Source: Streptomyces sp. NRRL F-6131
Lineage (GTDB): Bacteria > Actinomycetota > Actinomycetes > Streptomycetales > Streptomycetaceae
Direction: 5' to 3'
DNA length: 64,000 bases
Assembly (NCBI GenBank): GCA_000719695.1
Contig: JOHN01000050.1
Span: 1-64,000 of the forward strand
Below are positions 21,155-29,901 of this stretch, piece after piece (the first letter of the stretch is position 1; each line of letters opens with the position of its first letter). Below the pieces are notes generated by a model. It saw nothing but the letters and a program-made list of their open reading frames with translations, did no database searches and was not told the DNA's origin. The translations under genes and the position numbers were made by a program.

Positions 21155-24025
21155 TCAGGCCGCCGGGTCGCCGGCGCGGAGGTCGGTGGCGATCTGGCGG
21201 CGGCCGCCGATCAGGGCCTCGGCGAGGACGCCGGCGCTGACCAGGGCGGTGAGGGCGAGCGCCGGGGCCAGCACGGCGGTGAGGTGGACCGGCAGGCCCG
21301 GGGGGACGGCGGTGCCGAGCAGCGCGGACAGGTCGAGGGCCGGTCCGAGCAGGGCGACGGCGGCGAGGGAGGCGAGCAGGCCGCCGACCGCCGCCAGCAG
21401 GGTCTGCGGCAGGGTCTCGACCAGGATGAGCGCCAGGCCCTGCCGGGGCCGCAGCCCCATGGTGCGCAGCCGGGCCAGCGCGGCGGCCCGGGCGGGGGCT
21501 GCGCGGACCAGGGTGAGCAGCGCGGCGAGCAGGGCGAACGCGCCCGCGCCGACGGTGGTGGACCGGAACACCAGGGCGGCGGCGCGCCGCAGCGGGTCCT
21601 CGGTGAGTTCGGCGGTGAGCGCGGCGCTGGTCTTCACCAGGTAGCCGTCCGGGATGTCCTCCGGGCGCGGGCCGACCACCGGGACGCCGGTCAGCCGTGC
21701 GGTGTCGGCGACCAGCGGGTGCACGGGCAGGCCGCGCATCAGCGAACGGACGGCCGTCTCGTCCACGTCCCCGACGGCGAACCAGTGCCCGTGGTCCTTG
21801 AGTTCGGGCAGCCGGGCGGCGGCGGGGCCGGCCGGGAGGACGACGAACGGGTGGGTGGAGTCGCGCAGCGCCGGGGTGGTGTCGACGGTGCCCGCGTACT
21901 GGGCACGCAGTTCGCCGGTGCTGGTCAGGTAGATCCGTTCCGCCCCGGCCCGGCCGCCGAGCTCCTCGACCAGCCCGCGCGAGTACAGCGCGGGGACGGG
22001 CACCTCGCGCCCGGCCGCTCCGCCCGGGCCGTCGGGGGCGGCCAGCAGCGCCGGGTCGAAGCCGCCGCGGCCGACGGACCGGGCGATCTCCGCGTAGGCG
22101 GGCGGATCGACGACCACCAGGCTGATGGTGAGGTGGCGTCGGCCGGGGCGCAGCACGGCGGCGTCGGTCAGCAGGGTGACGGTGGTGGCGGCCCGGACGC
22201 CGGGCAGCCGGCCGGCCTCCTCGGCGAAGGAGGGGACCAGGCCGAAGCCCTTGGGGGCGCTCACCATGACGTCGCCGCCGGTGGCGTGGCGGGCTTCGCG
22301 GGCCCGGCCGGAGTCGACCGCCTCGATCACGTCGGCGCCGAACCCGGCGGTGGTGACGGCGAGCAGCAGCGCGAGCATCGGCAGCACGGCGGGGCGCGGG
22401 CGCCCGCCCGCACCGCGCGCGGCGCCGGCGAGCCCGAGGAAGCCGACCGCGCCGCGCCGCCGCCCGACCGCGCGGGCGAGGGCGCCGACCAGCGGCGGCT
22501 GGATCCGGGCGAGCAGCAGACCGGTGCTGAGGGCGATCAGCAGCGGGGCGGCGACCAGCAGCGGGTCGATCCCGGCGCCGGGCGGGGCGGCGCCGCGCCG
22601 GCGGACCTCGGCCACCGCGGCGACGGTCAGGGTGAGCAGGCCGAGTTCGCCGACCAGTCGCCGGGCCCCGTCGCGCCGGGCGGCCCGGCGGGGGGTGAGC
22701 AGCCCCAGGGCGCGGGCCGGGAAGGCGAGCAGGGCGCACAGGGTGGCGGTGACGGCGGCGAGCAGGGCGGTGCCCCAGCGGGGGGTGGGCAGCAGCAGGA
22801 GGGCGAGGAGCGTTCCGAGGGCGGCCCCTGGCAGGACGGTGGTCGCGCCCTCGCCGAGCAGCCGCCGCAGCAGGCCCCGGCGGGAGCCGCCGCGGGCCTG
22901 GAGCAGCAGGAGTTCGGGGCCGCGCCGGTCGGCGGCCAGGGCGGCGGCCAGGCAGAGGACGACGACGACCTCGCCGGCCAGGCCGGCCGGGCCGAGGGCC
23001 GCCAGCGGGGCGGCGGCGTCCCGGCGGGCGGTGGCCAGGGCGAACAGCTCGGGCAGGGAGGAGAAGGTGCGCAGGTCGGCGCGGCCGGTGGCGGCGGCCA
23101 GCTCGGCGGCGGTGGGGCCGCTCAGGTAGCCGGCGAGCTCGTGCTCGGCGGCCGGCAGCCGGTCGGCGCGCAGCGACTCGGGGTCGACCGGCAGCCGCCA
23201 GGAGAGCTCCCCGCCCTTGGCCCACTCGAAGAGCCGGGGCAGGTCGTCGCCGCCGGTGAGGCCGACCGCCGACCAGGACCGCCGCCACTCGAAGGTCTCG
23301 GGGATCTTCAGGCAGGGCCGGCCCAGGCAGGAGAGGTCGGTCCAGTACGGGTCGTTGTCGTCGTCGACCCGGAAGGTGCCGACCACCTCGCTGGTCGGCG
23401 AGGGTCGCAGGCCGGGCGCCTTCTCCTCGGTCAGCACGTCGCCGATCCGGATGTTGAGCTTCTCGGCGGTGAGTTCCGACACCACGATCGGCAGCGGCCG
23501 GTCGGGTTGGGGGGTCGGCCAGCGGCCGGCGACCAGGGTGGCGTGCTCGGAGAGTCCGGCGAGGTGACGCAGTTCCATCGTGGGGGAGGGGCCGTCCGGC
23601 CTGGACAGCTGCGGGTTGCCGAGGGTCTGTCCGCTGACGCCCCGGACGCCGTACACCGGGCCGCTCGCCGAGACCCGGAACTCCCCGCCGGTGCGGGCCG
23701 TCAGGTGGGCCGCGACCGAGGCCAGGCTGGCCGCGTCGTCGCCGGGGCGGAGCGCGGAACGGCTGACCAGGCTGGTCGCGCCGATGCCGCGGTCGCGCAG
23801 GAAGTCGTGCAGGGCGGCGTCCTCGCCGCGGTCGGTGCCGCGCGGCAGGCCGGCGGCGAGCAGCACGACCACGAGCACCAGCACGGCGTTGAGCAGCGCC
23901 GCCCAGGGGGCGGCCCGCAGCCGGGTGCGGACCCAGCGCGCGGGCCGGTGCTCGGCGCCGGTCCCGGGCGGGACGGGTGGGACGGGTGGGACGGGTGCGG
24001 TGGGTGCCGACGCCGGGCTCTGCAT
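21155..24025 (-). CDS. Large FtsX-like ABC transporter permease without a neighbouring ATPase
   Basis: A 956-aa membrane protein of the FtsX/MacB/LolC permease type. The first helix lies near residues 40-60 (after a Pro/Ala-rich start), followed by an extracytoplasmic domain of about 280 aa. A central cluster of helices, a second extracytoplasmic domain and a last helix group (FtsX domain) complete it. Two halves of this kind are common in actinobacterial permeases. ATG 24025 is chosen because GGGGAG lies 7 nt upstream; GTG 24070 is possible. The usual cognate ATPase gene is absent here. The cargo is unknown. Confidence 0.82.
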   Translation of the reverse strand: MQSPASAPTAPVPPVPPVPPGTGAEHRPARWVRTRLRAAPWAALLNAVLVLVVVLLAAGLPRGTDRGEDAALHDFLRDRGIGATSLVSRSALRPGDDAASLASVAAHLTARTGGEFRVSASGPVYGVRGVSGQTLGNPQLSRPDGPSPTMELRHLAGLSEHATLVAGRWPTPQPDRPLPIVVSELTAEKLNIRIGDVLTEEKAPGLRPSPTSEVVGTFRVDDDNDPYWTDLSCLGRPCLKIPETFEWRRSWSAVGLTGGDDLPRLFEWAKGGELSWRLPVDPESLRADRLPAAEHELAGYLSGPTAAELAAATGRADLRTFSSLPELFALATARRDAAAPLAALGPAGLAGEVVVVLCLAAALAADRRGPELLLLQARGGSRRGLLRRLLGEGATTVLPGAALGTLLALLLLPTPRWGTALLAAVTATLCALLAFPARALGLLTPRRAARRDGARRLVGELGLLTLTVAAVAEVRRRGAAPPGAGIDPLLVAAPLLIALSTGLLLARIQPPLVGALARAVGRRRGAVGFLGLAGAARGAGGRPRPAVLPMLALLLAVTTAGFGADVIEAVDSGRAREARHATGGDVMVSAPKGFGLVPSFAEEAGRLPGVRAATTVTLLTDAAVLRPGRRHLTISLVVVDPPAYAEIARSVGRGGFDPALLAAPDGPGGAAGREVPVPALYSRGLVEELGGRAGAERIYLTSTGELRAQYAGTVDTTPALRDSTHPFVVLPAGPAAARLPELKDHGHWFAVGDVDETAVRSLMRGLPVHPLVADTARLTGVPVVGPRPEDIPDGYLVKTSAALTAELTEDPLRRAAALVFRSTTVGAGAFALLAALLTLVRAAPARAAALARLRTMGLRPRQGLALILVETLPQTLLAAVGGLLASLAAVALLGPALDLSALLGTAVPPGLPVHLTAVLAPALALTALVSAGVLAEALIGGRRQIATDLRAGDPAA

Positions 24026-24264
24026 CCGTTCGCTCCCCGCCCCCTGGGCCCCGTCCCGGTGGGCGGGCACCGCCGATCCCGGCCGCTGGTCACCGGATAG
24101 CGGACGATGCTGTCAGAGCGGAGGAGGGAGCGGAAGGTCCGTTCGGGCAGACCCCGGGGACCGCCGTTGTCGGTGCGTGCGGCTAGGTTCTGGGGTGTCG
24201 CCGGGCACCGCGCCCGCAGCGCCTCCACACCCCGTCACGCCCGTGCCCGGAAGGGGCCCCCGCC

Positions 24265-25716
24265 ATGTCAGCCACCGCCACCGGCGAGCAGTCGACCTAC
24301 CTGGAGCTGTCCGAGGACAGCGGCAGCGCGCACAAGTTCTACGAGGTCCGGGTGGCCGGCACGGACGTCACCGTCACCTACGGGCGGATCGGCGAGGGCG
24401 GCCAGACCAAGACCACCGCCTACCCCTCGGCGGAGAAGGCCGCGGCGGCCGCCGCCAAGAAGATCGGCGAGAAGGTCCGCAAGGGCTACGCCCCGGCGGT
24501 GCGCGGCGTGCGCCAGCGGCGGGAGGTGACGCGGCGGGCGATCGTCAGCACCCGGTCGACGGCCCGGCAGGCGCCGGTGCTCTGGCGGTTCCGGTCCGGT
24601 GCGGCGGCGTTCGGGGTCTTCGTCGGCGAGGAGCACGCCTGGGTCGGCAACGAGCGCGGCGACGTCTACACGCTGACCCACGACGGCGAGGTGACGGGCC
24701 GCTACGGACTGCCCGACGGCGTCAAGTGCATCGTCGCGGACGACTGGTGGATCTACGCGGGCTGCGACGACGGCAAGGTGTACGACCTCGGCGGCAAGGT
24801 GCCGCGGGTGGCGTACGAGATCGCCGAGGACGTCGACATCTACTGGCTGGACATCCACGACGGCGTGCTCGGCGTGGCCGACGCGCGCGGCGGGATCACC
24901 ACCGTCGACCACGAGGACGAGTTCCAGTGGCGGCGCTCGGCCGAGGGCACCGACGGCTGGATGGTCCGCTGCGACGGCGACGGCGTGTACCACGGCCACT
25001 CGCGCGGGGTGTCCCGGTACGCGGCCCGCGGCGGCGCCCCGGTCTGGCACACCCGGACCGAGGGTGACGTGCTGTTCGGCTGGCAGGAGCGGGAGGAGGT
25101 GTTCGCCGGCACGGGGCGCGGCTGGGTGCACCGGCTGCGCAAGGCGGACGGGTCGGAGGTGGCCCGCTACCGCTGCGACGCCGCGGTGTTCTCCTGCGCG
25201 GCCTCGCCCGACGGCCGGTACGTGTTCGCGGGCGACAACCACTCCTCGGTGTACTGCTTCGATGCCGACGGCACCCGCCTCTGGAAGCTCGGCACCGGCT
25301 GCGGTTCGGCGTACAGCATGCAGTACCGCGACGGCCGGCTGTACCTGGTGACCACGGACGGTTCGCTGGTCTGCCTGGACGCGAGCGAGGCGGCGGTGCG
25401 GGCGGCCGAGGAGGGCCGGCTGCCGCAGGCCGCCGAGGTGGACGGCAGCGGCTGGACGGCGGCGGTGGCCGGCGCCGAGATCGAGTCGGTGGCGGTCGGT
25501 TCGGCGGGCGCGGCGGGCGGCATCGAGGTGGAGTGCGTGCAGGACGGCAGCCGGCTGCGGGTGCGGGTGGTGTCGCCGGGCTTCGACGCGACCCGCCGGG
25601 TGCAGTTCCCGAAGGACATCCGGGTGCCCGGCGCGCGGTACCTGGTGGCGGAGGTGCTGGAGTCCGGCAGCGGCTCGTTCTACCGGGCGCGGGGGGACAT
25701 CAAGCGGCTGCTCTGA
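24265..25716 (+). CDS. WGR domain fused to a PQQ/WD-like beta-propeller
   Basis: A 483-aa protein with no signal peptide. Residues about 10-75 form a WGR domain (YLELSEDS, FYEVRV, VTYGRIGEGG, then a Lys-rich helix), a fold found in PARPs and MolR and thought to bind nucleic acid or protein. Residues about 100-400 form repeating propeller blades (for example AWVGNERGDVYTLTHDGEV and YVFAGDNHSSVYCFDADGT). A further beta-rich tail ends the protein. Start ATG 24265 follows GGAAGGGG. No enzymatic site is visible, and the neighbours give no functional clue. Confidence 0.82.
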   Translation: MSATATGEQSTYLELSEDSGSAHKFYEVRVAGTDVTVTYGRIGEGGQTKTTAYPSAEKAAAAAAKKIGEKVRKGYAPAVRGVRQRREVTRRAIVSTRSTARQAPVLWRFRSGAAAFGVFVGEEHAWVGNERGDVYTLTHDGEVTGRYGLPDGVKCIVADDWWIYAGCDDGKVYDLGGKVPRVAYEIAEDVDIYWLDIHDGVLGVADARGGITTVDHEDEFQWRRSAEGTDGWMVRCDGDGVYHGHSRGVSRYAARGGAPVWHTRTEGDVLFGWQEREEVFAGTGRGWVHRLRKADGSEVARYRCDAAVFSCAASPDGRYVFAGDNHSSVYCFDADGTRLWKLGTGCGSAYSMQYRDGRLYLVTTDGSLVCLDASEAAVRAAEEGRLPQAAEVDGSGWTAAVAGAEIESVAVGSAGAAGGIEVECVQDGSRLRVRVVSPGFDATRRVQFPKDIRVPGARYLVAEVLESGSGSFYRARGDIKRLL

Positions 25717-25754
25717 GTTCTTCTGACGGACTCTCCGATCTCTCCGGCGGACCG

Positions 25755-25784
25755 TTGACAGCCCGTCGCGGGCCTCGGTGTAAT
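25755..25784 (+). promoter_or_regulatory. Strong housekeeping-type promoter for the PaaI-like gene
   Basis: TTGACA (6 of 6), an 18-nt spacer and TGTAAT (5 of 6) lie about 65 bp before the start codon at 25849. This is the best match to a sigma-70/HrdB promoter that I noticed in the window. Confidence 0.65.
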
Positions 25785-25848
25785 GCGGGTGCAACACGCC
25801 GCACGGCACACCGACCGTTTCGGGCTGTTCCCGGGGAAGCAGGGCGTC

Positions 25849-26367
25849 ATGAGCGTGGACACCGTGACCGTCGAGGATTCCGCGGCGTCGGCGGATTCCT
25901 CGGGATCGACGGATTCCACGGCGTCGACGGCGTCCGCGGCGTCGGCCGGGGGAGCGGTGCCGAATTCCCGGATGGCGGCGCTGTACGAGCGCGACCTGGC
26001 CTGTCGGGGCCTCGGGATCACGTTGGACGAGGTGTCCACCGGCCGGGCGTCGATGCGGATGACGGTGGCCCCGGCCATGGTGAACGGCCACGGCATCGCG
26101 CACGGCGGCTATCTCTTCCTGCTCGCCGACGCGGCGTTCTCCTACGCCTGCAACAGCTACGGCCCGGTGACGGTGGCGCAGGCCGCCCAGGTGACCTTCC
26201 TGGCGCCGGCTGCGGTCGGGGACGAACTGGTCGCCGAGGCGGTCGAGCGCACGCGCTCCGGACGGACCGGCGTTTACGACGTGACGGTGCGGAACGCGGC
26301 GGAAAAGGTGATCGCGGAATTCCGCGGCCAGAGCGTGATGCTGGCCGGACAGCCGCACACGTCCTGA
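25849..26367 (+). CDS. PaaI-family hotdog thioesterase
   Basis: A 172-aa acyl-CoA thioesterase of the PaaI/hydroxyphenylacetyl-CoA type. The hotdog signature is clear: NGHGIAHGGYLF with LADAAFSYACNS. About 40 residues of Ser/Thr/Ala/Asp-rich low-complexity sequence precede the domain and arise from short DNA repeats. A later Met (about residue 42) would remove them, but ATG 25849 sits at a better distance from the promoter. It converges on the ligase/SDR/MFS cluster and may hydrolyse aryl- or acyl-thioesters formed by the PaaK-like ligases next to it. Phenylacetate oxygenase genes are absent, so ordinary phenylacetate catabolism is unlikely. Confidence 0.85.
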   Translation: MSVDTVTVEDSAASADSSGSTDSTASTASAASAGGAVPNSRMAALYERDLACRGLGITLDEVSTGRASMRMTVAPAMVNGHGIAHGGYLFLLADAAFSYACNSYGPVTVAQAAQVTFLAPAAVGDELVAEAVERTRSGRTGVYDVTVRNAAEKVIAEFRGQSVMLAGQPHTS

Positions 26368-26373
26368 GGACCC

Positions 26374-26408
26374 GGGCGGGCCGGGGGAACGCTTCCCCCG
26401 GCCCGCCC
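26374..26408. terminator. Bidirectional hairpin terminator
   Basis: A perfect 16-bp stem (GGGCGGGCCGGGGGAA with its complement) and a 3-nt loop sit between the convergent PaaI-like gene and the end of the large minus-strand cluster. Confidence 0.75.
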
Positions 26409-26455
26409 CCGCTTTTCCGACCCGTCGTCGGTCGGCGGGTCAGGCCGTCGGCGCG

Positions 26456-27709
26456 TCAGGCCGGCGGGCGCTCGTCCACCACCTGCTGGAGCTTGCCGGT
26501 GCGCGGGTTGGTGACCAGCTCGGACCGGGGCACCCACTCCACCAGGAGGTCGTGGATCACCCCGGCCGCCACGTCGTCCGGGTAGAGCGGCCGCGCCCGG
26601 TACACCGCCTCGACCAGCCGCTCGGCGAGGCCCGCCGGGGGCTCCTCGGTGTGGCCCAGGCGCAGGATCAGCCCGTCCTTGCCGTCCCAGCGCCGCTGCA
26701 CCATCTGCATCCCGGAGATGTGCTGGTCGGGGTCGTGGGCGAGCAGGACGGCGCGGATCTCCTCGGTCGGCATCGCCACCGTGCCCACCCGGGCCCCCTC
26801 GACGGACCGCCCGACCAGCCGGAACCGGCCGCGCTCCACGTCCACCCACTCGGCGCGGTCGCCGGTCGGGTAGCGCAGGATCGGCATCAGGGTGCGGAAC
26901 AGGTTGGTGACCACCACCCGGCCGGGCACCCCGGGTTCGGTGATCGGCGCGCCGCTCACGTCGTCGACCAGCTCCACCACCGTCCGGTGCGGGAACGCCT
27001 CGTGCACCCGGACGTCGTCGCCGGGCACCGGTGCGCCGACCAGACCGGCGTCCACCGAGGCGTAGCCGATCGAGGCGACCGCCGCGTTGGGGAACGCGCG
27101 GGAGAGGATCGGGCGCAGGTCGGCGAAGAGCAGGTCCCCGCCGAACAGCAGGAGTTCGATGCGTTCGGCGACCTGGCCGTGCTTGACCAGGTACTCGGCG
27201 ACCGAGCTGAGCTTCATCGGCTCGCCGGCCAGCACGTCCACGCCGAAGTCGGCGATCAGCCCGGCCACGTACGCGTCGGGCGCGGCGCCGACGGGCAGCC
27301 GGACGTTGTCCACCGGGGCGTGGTGCAGGGCGTTCTCGATGTAGAGGAAGCCGCCGTACAGCTCGCCGGCCCAGAACAGGTTGGCGACCCGGTGGCCGGG
27401 CTTGAGGCCGGCCTGGACGAGTCCCGCGCCGAAGGCGGTGACCGAGTCGGCGTGCTCGGTGCGCGTCCACGGCGAGAACTTGGGGACGCCGGTGGTGCCA
27501 CCGGTCTTGTAGACGCCGCCGTCCAGCAGGGGCCCGGTGAGCAGCCGGTTGTCCGGCCAGGAATTGGCGGCCCAGAAGGCCGTCTGCTCGATCAGCGGGA
27601 GTTCCGAGAGCTGCTCGACGCGGTCCGGCAGGTCCCGGTACAGCTCGGCGTAGAAGGGGGAGTTGCGCCGGGCGAAGTCGACCAGCTCGGGCAGGGGTTT
27701 GGCGGGCAT
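26456..27709 (-). CDS. PaaK-like adenylate-forming ligase (first copy)
   Basis: A 417-aa ANL enzyme of the phenylacetate-CoA ligase type, which activates a carboxylic acid as acyl-AMP and passes it to a thiol or amine. The phosphate loop is YKTGGTTGVPK (about residues 67-77) and RYPTGDRAEW carries the usual Asp. The C-terminal subdomain is short and ends in TGKLQQVV, with the Lys of the adenylation step. It is the last gene of the minus-strand cluster, 21 bp after the SDR. A second copy of the same family lies three genes upstream. Confidence 0.87.
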   Translation of the reverse strand: MPAKPLPELVDFARRNSPFYAELYRDLPDRVEQLSELPLIEQTAFWAANSWPDNRLLTGPLLDGGVYKTGGTTGVPKFSPWTRTEHADSVTAFGAGLVQAGLKPGHRVANLFWAGELYGGFLYIENALHHAPVDNVRLPVGAAPDAYVAGLIADFGVDVLAGEPMKLSSVAEYLVKHGQVAERIELLLFGGDLLFADLRPILSRAFPNAAVASIGYASVDAGLVGAPVPGDDVRVHEAFPHRTVVELVDDVSGAPITEPGVPGRVVVTNLFRTLMPILRYPTGDRAEWVDVERGRFRLVGRSVEGARVGTVAMPTEEIRAVLLAHDPDQHISGMQMVQRRWDGKDGLILRLGHTEEPPAGLAERLVEAVYRARPLYPDDVAAGVIHDLLVEWVPRSELVTNPRTGKLQQVVDERPPA

Positions 27710-27730
27710 GGCGGGGCTCCTGAGGGTGGT

Positions 27731-28606
27731 CTAGCTGGGGTCGGGGCGGCCGATCCAGGTGCGGGCGAGGGTCTGGACGGCCGAACCGTCCGGGTCGGCG
27801 AGCTTCTGCGCCAGGTAGCCGGCGGCCCAGGCGTTGGTGGGCACCCGGAAGGCGGGCCGCTCGGCGCGCAGCGTGCGCACCACCACCTCGGCCACCTCCC
27901 GGGCCGGCTGCCCGGCGGCCTCCCAGCCCTGGCCGCCGACCCAGTCCAGGTAGTCGGCGAAGGTCGGCGCGTAGGGGCCGGAGGCCGCCGCGATGGTGCG
28001 GCGGTCGATGTCGGGGAAGATCCCGAACCCGGTGTCCGGCACGAAGCCGGGGACGACCACGGAGACCCGCACGCCGTGCGCGCCGACCACCGGGGCGAGG
28101 CTCTCCATGAACCCCTCGACGGCGGACTTGGCGGCGCAGTAGGCCTCGTTGAACGGTTGGCCGACCACGCCGTGCACGCTGCCGATGGTGAGCAGCCGGC
28201 CGCCGGAGGCGCGCAGCAGCGGCAGCGCGGCGCGGCTGACGGCGATCACGCCGAAGAAGTTCACCTCCAGGTTGGCGCGCAGCGCGGCGTCGGTGGACAT
28301 CTCCAGGGTGGGGTCGAAGTTGGAGACGCCGGCGTTGTTGACCACCGCGTCCAGCCGTCCGTGGGTCGCGGCCACGCCGTCGACGCAGGCGGCCACGGAC
28401 GCGGCGTCGGTGACGTCGAGCCGGCGGACGTCCAGGGTGACCCCGGCCTCGTCGGCGGCCTTGTGCAGGGCGTCGGCGCGGTCCGGGTCGCGCAGCGTGG
28501 CCACCGTGGTGAACCCGGCCCGGGCGGCGGCCACGGCGGTGGCCAGCCCGATGCCGGAGGAGCAGCCGGTGATCAGCAGGACGTCCCCGCCGGGCCCGGC
28601 GCTCAC
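27731..28606 (-). CDS. Short-chain dehydrogenase/reductase
   Basis: A 291-aa SDR with TGCSSGIG (NADP motif), NNAGVSN, a catalytic Ser in IGSVHG and YCAAK as catalytic Tyr-Lys. GTG 28606 overlaps the MFS stop codon (GTGA), so it belongs to the cluster transcript. It probably reduces a carbonyl or oxidises an alcohol on the cluster product. Classical SDRs do not reveal their substrate from sequence. Confidence 0.88.
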   Translation of the reverse strand: MSAGPGGDVLLITGCSSGIGLATAVAAARAGFTTVATLRDPDRADALHKAADEAGVTLDVRRLDVTDAASVAACVDGVAATHGRLDAVVNNAGVSNFDPTLEMSTDAALRANLEVNFFGVIAVSRAALPLLRASGGRLLTIGSVHGVVGQPFNEAYCAAKSAVEGFMESLAPVVGAHGVRVSVVVPGFVPDTGFGIFPDIDRRTIAAASGPYAPTFADYLDWVGGQGWEAAGQPAREVAEVVVRTLRAERPAFRVPTNAWAAGYLAQKLADPDGSAVQTLARTWIGRPDPS

Positions 28607-29901
28607 GACGCGCTCTCCGTCAACGCCGGTGCGGCGTCCGCCGGTTGCCGCGCCTTCTGCTCGCGGGCGGCGGCGTCCAGCCGGGACTGGATGCCGAGGG
28701 CGGGCAGGAAGGAGCAGGCGGCCAGCAGGGTGCCGCCGGCCATCACCCAGCGGGCGGCGTCGCGGATGCCCAGGGGGTCGGTGAGCGCGGACACGGCGAG
28801 GCCGCCGACCAGCGCGGCGAGCGGGATGACGCCCCAGGTGACGGTGCGGAACGCCGCGTGCATCACGCCCTGGTGCTCGGCGGACATCCGGGCCTGCCGG
28901 GTCGGCGCGCTGCACACGTTGATGCAGGACATGAAGAAGCCGTAGCAGCCCATGGTCACCGCGATCACGAGTCCGGCGGGCAGCGCGGGCGCGGCCAGCA
29001 CGCCCAGTCCGACCAGGCAGTGCAGCAGCAGCGACCAGGCCAGGGTCCGTCCCAGGCCGAACCGTTGGCTGATCCGGGGGGCGACCACCGCGCCGACGAG
29101 CGCGCCGACCGCGCCGACCGACATGGCGGCGCCGAACTCGCCGACCGAGACGTCCAGGCCCCGGTAGGCGAGCACGGGCAGCACCGTGACGAAGACCGGC
29201 CCGCCGGAGTTGAGGGTGACGGCCGCCAGTACCACCCGGCGCAGCACCGGGTCGGCCCAGTTCATCCGGAAACCGGCGGTGAGCCGCTCCCAGACCGTGC
29301 CCTCGACGACCGTGCGCTCGCCCCAGCGCGGCATGGAGCGGAAGCAGGCGGCGGAGACCAGGTAGCTGGCCGCGTCCACCAGCAGCGCGCCCACCCCGAG
29401 CGCGCTGTACAGCCCGGCGGCGATCGACGGCCCGGCCACCTCGGAGACCGAGTTGCTGCCCTCCAGCCGGGAGTAGGCGCGCACCATCCGGTCCTCGGGG
29501 ACGACGGCGGGGACGGCGATCAGGTAGCCGACGTTGAAGAAGATGGTCGCGCCGCTGATCACGGCCACGCAGCCGAACAGCAGGGGGGTGGAGAGGAGGT
29601 CCAGCCAGTACGCGAGGGGGATCACCAGGACGGCGACCAGCCGGAGCAGGTCGCAGACCAGCATCGTGCGGCGCTTGTCCCAGCGGTCGACCAGCACGCC
29701 GGCCACCGGGCCGAGCAGCGGGATGCCGAGGTACTGGGCCATCGCCACCACGCCGACCTGGAGGGCGGAGGCGTGCAGGACGAAGATCATCAGGGTGGGG
29801 ACGACGAACACCGTGATCCGGTCGCCGACCACGCTGACGGTCTGGCCGGCCCAGAAGAGGTTGAAGCCCCGCCCCAGGTCCTCCGGTCGCCGCAGCTTCA
29901 C
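28603..29901 (-). CDS. MFS transporter, probable product exporter
   Basis: A 432-aa major facilitator with about 12 helices. The motif between helices 2 and 3 is visible as GVLVDRWDKRRTM. The overall pattern resembles the EntS/MFS_3 group of exporters of siderophores and antibiotics. GTG 29901 overlaps the stop of the upstream ligase by 4 bp and its own stop overlaps the SDR start by 4 bp. Within a biosynthetic operon it is most likely the export and self-protection pump. Confidence 0.9.
   Translation of the reverse strand: MKLRRPEDLGRGFNLFWAGQTVSVVGDRITVFVVPTLMIFVLHASALQVGVVAMAQYLGIPLLGPVAGVLVDRWDKRRTMLVCDLLRLVAVLVIPLAYWLDLLSTPLLFGCVAVISGATIFFNVGYLIAVPAVVPEDRMVRAYSRLEGSNSVSEVAGPSIAAGLYSALGVGALLVDAASYLVSAACFRSMPRWGERTVVEGTVWERLTAGFRMNWADPVLRRVVLAAVTLNSGGPVFVTVLPVLAYRGLDVSVGEFGAAMSVGAVGALVGAVVAPRISQRFGLGRTLAWSLLLHCLVGLGVLAAPALPAGLVIAVTMGCYGFFMSCINVCSAPTRQARMSAEHQGVMHAAFRTVTWGVIPLAALVGGLAVSALTDPLGIRDAARWVMAGGTLLAACSFLPALGIQSRLDAAAREQKARQPADAAPALTESAS

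Noticed and set aside
25849..27709. Phenylacetate degradation locus (PaaI plus PaaK)
   Set aside because: The oxygenase and ring-opening genes are absent, and the ligase belongs to a biosynthetic operon on the other strand.
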